A stretch of 64,000 nucleotides of DNA from Membranipora membranacea (taxonomy: Eukaryota; Bryozoa; Gymnolaemata; Cheilostomatida; Membraniporidae): positions 8,067,001 to 8,131,000 of the forward strand of contig OU612066.1 in assembly GCA_914767715.1 (NCBI GenBank), read 5' to 3'. The notes beneath the pieces were generated by a model that was given only the letters and a program-made list of their open reading frames with translations, searched no databases and was not told where the DNA came from. Shown piece after piece: positions 58,428 to 64,000 of this stretch (positions are counted from its first letter, which is position 1; every line of letters starts with the position of its first letter). A program made the position numbers and the translations under genes.

Positions 58428-61400
58428 CTACAACCTTTTCATAAGTCCGGGCCGGAATCCTTTCTTCTCTGCTCCAGCCCACGATTTTGATTTGGCTCTG
58501 AATGTTTTGAGGTCATCGCTGTGATCTTTGTGCAGCATAGGCTTGTAGGTATCCGGTACACAGAGGTCCTGTAGAGAAAAGAGTACACAAGATAATTACT
58601 GGGTTTCTGAGGTGGTATTTTTGTTTATCAGCCAGTTTGCATACTGGGTAAGCAGTGGCGGGACTATTAGTTTGTTGGTTTAATTTAGATAAGTGCAACA
58701 AAATCTTAGTGCCTTGTCAAAACATCATAATAGAATAGGGGCCCTGACCGCAGGTTTGTGAATGAAATTTCGGTCAGAGTGTGGCGGGAAGATTGTGAAT
58801 AGCTCATTAAATACCAGGCAGTATAATCAGGAGGCACACAAAGAACTGTGCCAGTCCATTGTTGATTGTGTGCTAATAATAAGCAATCCCTGACAAAATG
58901 AGTAAGGAAACTCCTTTCTCAAAGTGCAGAAGGAGAGCAGAAACAAGCAGATGTTAAGACTCGGACCGCCAAAAGCCGTCCCCCTTAGAGATACTCAAAA
59001 AGTATGAACCAACATCCTGAGCCGGTACGGCTATCAAAGAACCAAAAGTCCTCCCCATAGACATAATAATATCTTTGTTATTGAGTTTGTGATCCTCCCT
59101 AACCTTTGCGTCAATAATAGAATTTGAAGGGCTGGACACTGACTTGGTTTTGATTGGATCTGGTCAATCGTTATCAAATTTATCAATCCGCCCAATTTTA
59201 GGTAAACAACAGCCGGAATATTCTGCTATTTATAGGAATGCAAGTAAGCAAACTCAAGTCCGAGTTGCCGGCCAAGAGCATCAATCATTTTAGCATGACG
59301 AGAATTCAAAGTAACCGCTCATGCTACAGTTTCATTCCTCATCCTATCCTCATTCTGCACTTGGGCAGTGAAAGACCGGCATCAATTTTGAATCAGCCGC
59401 CCAATGTTATTATCAGCTAATTAAATCAAGAAATTAAGAATTATCCAATTATTTATGAATGCTGGGATGGGAGGAAGGGGACTGCTGTGACTTGTGATCT
59501 GATGAATTATTTCACATTCAGCATCTGATAGGAACTGATAACTTGATTATTCCAAACTTTACATATTTCAAAATTCAAACTAAGTGCTCCGGGGAATGGC
59601 CCATATCTTTCATGCATTGTTATTTTCCTTTGTTTGCTCAATTTCCGATCTTATATGATAATCTGACTTGACAATACAGGACATTCTATCTACCTGTATT
59701 CTATAATGGCACGGCAGATGGGACTTGGTCAACCATAAATTAGCCATGGATATCGTGGTGAATTCAAATTGGCCAATAGGACGACTGCTGTGCAGGAATT
59801 TACTAGTTTTGTTGAGTCAGTGACTTGCCATTTCATGGTAATTACGGTAATTTGCAGTCCCTGCAGTTAGACACTGAGACAATTTGTCATCTCCTTGAGG
59901 GGCACGGAGCCCCCAGCATAATTCACAGTTTTTTTCTCTCTGAGCCATACATGATTTGGGCTGGTCGAGCTATTATGTGTACACAAAAGGGACCCGCATT
60001 CCTATCCGATTAGGCCCCTATTTCATAATATGAATAGGTTTCTATTAGCTTTATCTATTTCACAGTGTGCACAATGGATTTGAGAGATGAATTTATTCAT
60101 GTTACTGGGATGAGCCACCCATTTTTCCTCATGTAAGTGATGTTCATACTTTCTCTATCATGTCAATGTCTCAAATATCTCTCCAACCGTTTTTATTTTC
60201 AAATCTTGGGTTACTGCCAATCATGAACCTCCCACTTGCTTCATTGATGCGCATCATAAATACATAACATCAGACCACTCATGCAAGGCAAAGTGCTCAT
60301 AAATGCTTATATAGATAGCCAGAGAATATTTTGTGATCGTTGACAATGTTATGATAACATAATCTCAAATAGAGGTTATCTATTCAATTGTGGTAGCGCA
60401 GCGGATAAATAACTTACAATCAGCCAGATAAATTACTACCTATATGAGTATTACTACTTCAACGGTGGGAAATTTGAATTTTGGCCAGCAAGTTTCACAT
60501 CAATTCACTTGTTATTACGCATTACGGTTAGTAATGTACCAGTTTCAACGCAGTTTTTTCTGGTTTTGAGTATCCTGTTTTGGTTTTACATCTTTCGAGT
60601 ATTCACCCTGCAGGCTTCTCCAGGGATATTGTTTGCATAGCTCGTCACATCATCTAACTGAAACCTGACCCCCTCCACTGGTGGTTTGTCTCAACAAAAC
60701 AAAAATCTAGGCCGCCGAAAAAACTTTAAGAATCAACAAGTCTGAGCATGTGAAATCCTACCTTGTGATTCTCGTAGAACACTTTGTAGCCCCCTTCTAA
60801 TAAGTACACTTCTGGGTAGTATAAACTGGGATAGCTGTCTGTGTTCAACTCTCTGTCATGGTTACGCAGAAATCGGGACCTGCAGGCAAAAAAGGATATA
60901 CATCATTGGTTAGCAGGTCACCAGCATTCATAGTGGCATAATAAGGCCTTCAAACTAGTACATTAATTGCATAATAAGCGGTGGTGGTCGGCCAAAAACC
61001 AAAAATTACACATTAGTTATCACTGGCATACAGGTAAGCTATCCCTTACATAGTACAGAGGAAATTTCATGAACATTATCTGTGGTATCACAGGCAATTT
61101 TATGTAACTTTGCTGAACTGTCACATTTACAAGCTAAGCACTGATAAACTGCTGCACTGATAAACTGCCAACCCAACTCGGCTTCCAAATAACCAGCTAT
61201 CTGACTCTATGGAACTGGAGCAGACCTGATATTTCCCATGTGGTGACAAAGCAAATACAACTGGTTGTGTATGTCAACAAAACTAAACCACCATTAAAAC
61301 TGAATTTATGAGGGTATGTCATTGTCATTGCTGGTAGAGGATGAGGCTTGGCAACATCCATAACTATGACTATTTAGTTTTTTTCCACTGGGAATTTACG

Positions 61401-63643
61401 AATTTAAATTTCCCTCCAGATTTACTGTAGGCCCTTTGTTCAGAGGTGAGCAGACTTTCTTAATCAGATTTGATCTAATCACCAATAAATAACAGTAGCA
61501 GTACTTACAGAAAAGAAATAATTAACAAAATCAGAAGGTCAAAATCCATTATCGCTACTCGGAGATGATTGGCCAATTGCAGCTTCATGGCACCAAACAG
61601 CTGTCACGATTTAGCAAGCCCGGGTTATTCAAAAGGCTGACTGTCACGGATCAATCATAACAGTCATCTCAACATGAGGCTGACATTTGTCTTCATCTAC
61701 ACTCTACTGATCTTTAATTTCAAATAGCACAATAAATCAATTATAATGTTTCTACACTTGAACAGGTCCTTATGCCAAATAAATCCCAAACAAGTGTGTC
61801 ATGAAACAATGAAAGTCACATTTGGCTGAAGGGTTCAGAATTCCTGCAGATGCCTCTGATTTACATGTGCAAACAAACCCTCTCGCTTTTTTCTGAGTGC
61901 AATCAGTAGCCAGCAGGAGGTAAAGCTCAAATTTGCACAACGGTACAGCGTAATAACAGTGTATACTCAGATGCAACTACAAGCGTCGATACAAGTGATA
62001 GTTTACAGTCTTGTTTGACATGTACTCGAGAGCGCATAGATTGGAGAGATACCTATACACAGGGTCCGCTGAGGGCCACTTCATTGCAATATCTCCAAGT
62101 CAATAAGCCCCTTATAAGTTTGACCGTTACAACTGAAAGTAGGCCTTTGGGGCCTGACTCAGGTTTCACATGGGACCATTTTCAAACGCAGTCAGCTATG
62201 TCAGTTGTGATCATAAATCTCATTAAAATGTCAAGCCAATGAGAAAGCACTATACACATTCTATCGTAGAAAATTTTAGGTAAGTAAGAGGGAAAACTCA
62301 CAGTTTTGGCGCCCTTTCGCTGCTGAATTCACAGTGGAATATCAGTACAGAGCGTTTGTCGTCTGAACGAGGCTCATTCTGCACAGCTTTTCTTAAAAAT
62401 GTGTTGTATAAATGTTCTTTGGTATAAATATTTTCAGCACCCTGCAAACAAACGAAAGGTCAAGAGATTGTAAATGGATTTCAAGCAAAAACTTGTTGAC
62501 CCTCAGGATTGAATTGTGTCTGGACAAAACATCTTCTAAAACAAAACTTCTACTAATTCAGTTAGATCAGGGTTAGATGCTGAGTTTTCCGAGAATCAGG
62601 CTGCAATTTCTGAGCAGTGGACTTGAGGATTAATATAAAAATTTACCTTTATATGTCCTCCATCAAACTCATAAGGATATCTGCAATCTATAATTGTGTA
62701 GTCAACGAGCTTATCTTCAAACTCATTATTTACTATCCTTGCCATCTGAAAAGCAGAGAATACAATACAGTTAGCTCAGCAATACAATCACGACAGAATG
62801 ACTTCTCTCAGTAAACAACAAATAAACAAAGTTTTCACTTTCAGGGTTTTCCATACTGAAATGAGGTTATGCACTCAGAACAATAACACTGGAGATTAAA
62901 ACATAGTCGTTTTGCAGTTCCGCACTCATTTAGCGTCCAGGGGAAATGTGCCCCATTAATCCAGACAATACAATTAGCTCAGGTACAAGCAACACAAAAC
63001 TTGCATAAAACAAAACAATCATTACATCCAATGTTACGAGCGACATCATTTAAAATTGGACCAATTAAAATAGGATTAAAAGCGTTATTCGGCGCTGCTT
63101 TCAAAATAGGTTTTGTTTTTAGGTTTTTGCAAATAGAAACAGTGCGATTCTCAGTGCAGTATACTCTGTGCAATGAAAATGCAGCATTATGCCCCCTCAT
63201 ACTTATTCTCATAATCCATCGTTGTATAATCTTGATACAATGACACTCGTAAGCAGTTAGGATTGATTCAAGTATTGTATTAAGTCAGTGATATATGTAC
63301 ACGTTATCACTGAACATCTGCCCTAAGCATTGATGCTGGTAAGCATTGATGCTGGTAAGCATCAGTTTAATCTGAGCAGCTGTGATCTGGCACATACACC
63401 AGCTAGGCGATCACGCCAAACTTTGGTAACTTATAAAGATAACAACGATGCAATTTCAAATCTTCAAACAATGTTGGTAACATTTTTGGTTTGGAGAAAT
63501 GTAGCATTCTTAGACAAAAAGGTGTGACAAATTGGCACTTACCGTTTCATGAGAGATACACCTGAGGTCTCGGTGTTTGCCATTGACAAGAGGTAGACAA
63601 CATTCCTTCTCACAATCACCAGTTAGAGCAGTTTCAGATTCAG
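58428..63643 (-). CDS. CDC25: CDC25-type dual-specificity phosphatase, catalytic domain (5' part outside window)
   Basis: Five exons are visible, 63643-63543, 62745-62647, 62441-62302, 60879-60762 and 58568-58428, in consistent phase, giving ~199 residues. They cover the whole rhodanese-like catalytic domain: [15 protein letters not shown], then [20 protein letters not shown], the active site [11 protein letters not shown] with nucleophile Cys and Arg, and [13 protein letters not shown]. The C-terminal [12 protein letters not shown] tail, which helps bind the CDK-cyclin substrate, ends at TAG 58428-58430. CDC25 removes inhibitory phosphates from CDK1/2 to trigger cell-cycle entry. The regulatory N-terminal half lies beyond the right edge. 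The active site has Ala-Pro where vertebrate forms usually have Gly-Pro after the Arg. Single-copy CDC25 is likely, but the paralogue type cannot be assigned. Confidence 0.95.
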
Positions 63644-64000
63644 CTGTAAAAACAATCAGGCATCAGTTAAATATGCTACCACGAAGTGATGGCATTGTAT
63701 GTTTTAACAAAAATAGTACAGTGATATCTGTTGTCAATATCTGGCATACATAAGAAATCCATTTTGCTTGTTTTACTTGCATATTTTCTGTATTTTGAGG
63801 TCAGTGACAACATGAATTTTCATTCATATTAATTGGGAACCATCTGATCATTTACACATATTTAACTCCAAAACTTCATCTTTTAAAGAGCAGGTCGCCC
63901 ATTATTCTGAATGGGAATATTTCAATATGTTAATCTGTGGTTAGCACTTGCCAAACTGAAACCTACAATTGAACAGGGTGGACGGAAATTTCCACTGCAA

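Noticed and set aside
1-64000. Possible CRISPR array, prokaryotic defence system or viral genome
   Set aside because: All recognised genes are animal genes with introns. Repeats are inverted or tandem eukaryotic types without spacer arrays, and no viral structural or replication gene was seen.

Overview
The window reads as nuclear DNA of an animal. It is AT-rich. Genes are split into many short GT-AG exons with introns of roughly 0.1-4 kb, and several families are animal-specific or animal-typical (ATF7IP, Maelstrom, hormone-sensitive lipase, 3CxxC/ZAR1-like, GSK3, CDC25). Intron sizes and the dense load of foldback and MITE-like DNA suggest an invertebrate; a marine deuterostome or other slow-evolving invertebrate is my best guess, but the sequence alone does not fix the phylum. 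There are no bacterial operons, CRISPR arrays or canonical rRNA/tRNA genes.

Layout from left to right. 129-627 (+): last two exons of an ATF7IP-like gene, ending in a fibronectin type III domain. 2297-7253 (-): essentially complete Maelstrom gene, 11 exons, tail-to-tail with ATF7IP. 8547-15513 (+): complete 10-exon hormone-sensitive lipase gene, head-to-head with Maelstrom. 16.4-19.9 kb: gene-free foldback (inverted-repeat) DNA. 20823-21371 (+): C-terminal zinc-finger exons of a ZAR1-like 3CxxC protein. 23153-24664 and 31473-34358 (-): two complete gamma-glutamyl hydrolase genes in tandem. Between them lies a ~3.5 kb element with ~400 bp inverted arms that encloses a decayed non-LTR reverse transcriptase. 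37131-40743 (-): a flavin monooxygenase pseudogene. 42050-47837 (-): its intact sister gene. 50536-55674 (+): GSK3 without its first coding exon. 58428-63643 (-): the catalytic end of a CDC25 phosphatase, tail-to-tail with GSK3.

The genes do not form one pathway. Two broad themes recur. Maelstrom and ATF7IP both belong to transposon/heterochromatin silencing, and Maelstrom, ZAR1-like and CDC25 are typical of germ line or oocyte. The GGH and FMO pairs are local tandem duplications, and the FMO pair has already diverged into one working and one dead copy.

The most informative new observations are: (1) the dead FMO copy, with two stop codons, a 10-bp deletion, a 1-bp insertion, a damaged acceptor and no first two exons; (2) a 220-bp tRNA-derived SINE in its last exon, bounded by a perfect 11-bp target-site duplication; (3) several long inverted-repeat elements; (4) a Maelstrom protein with an unusually long low-complexity tail carrying a 12-bp minisatellite. 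I found no clear case of a wholly novel biological system.
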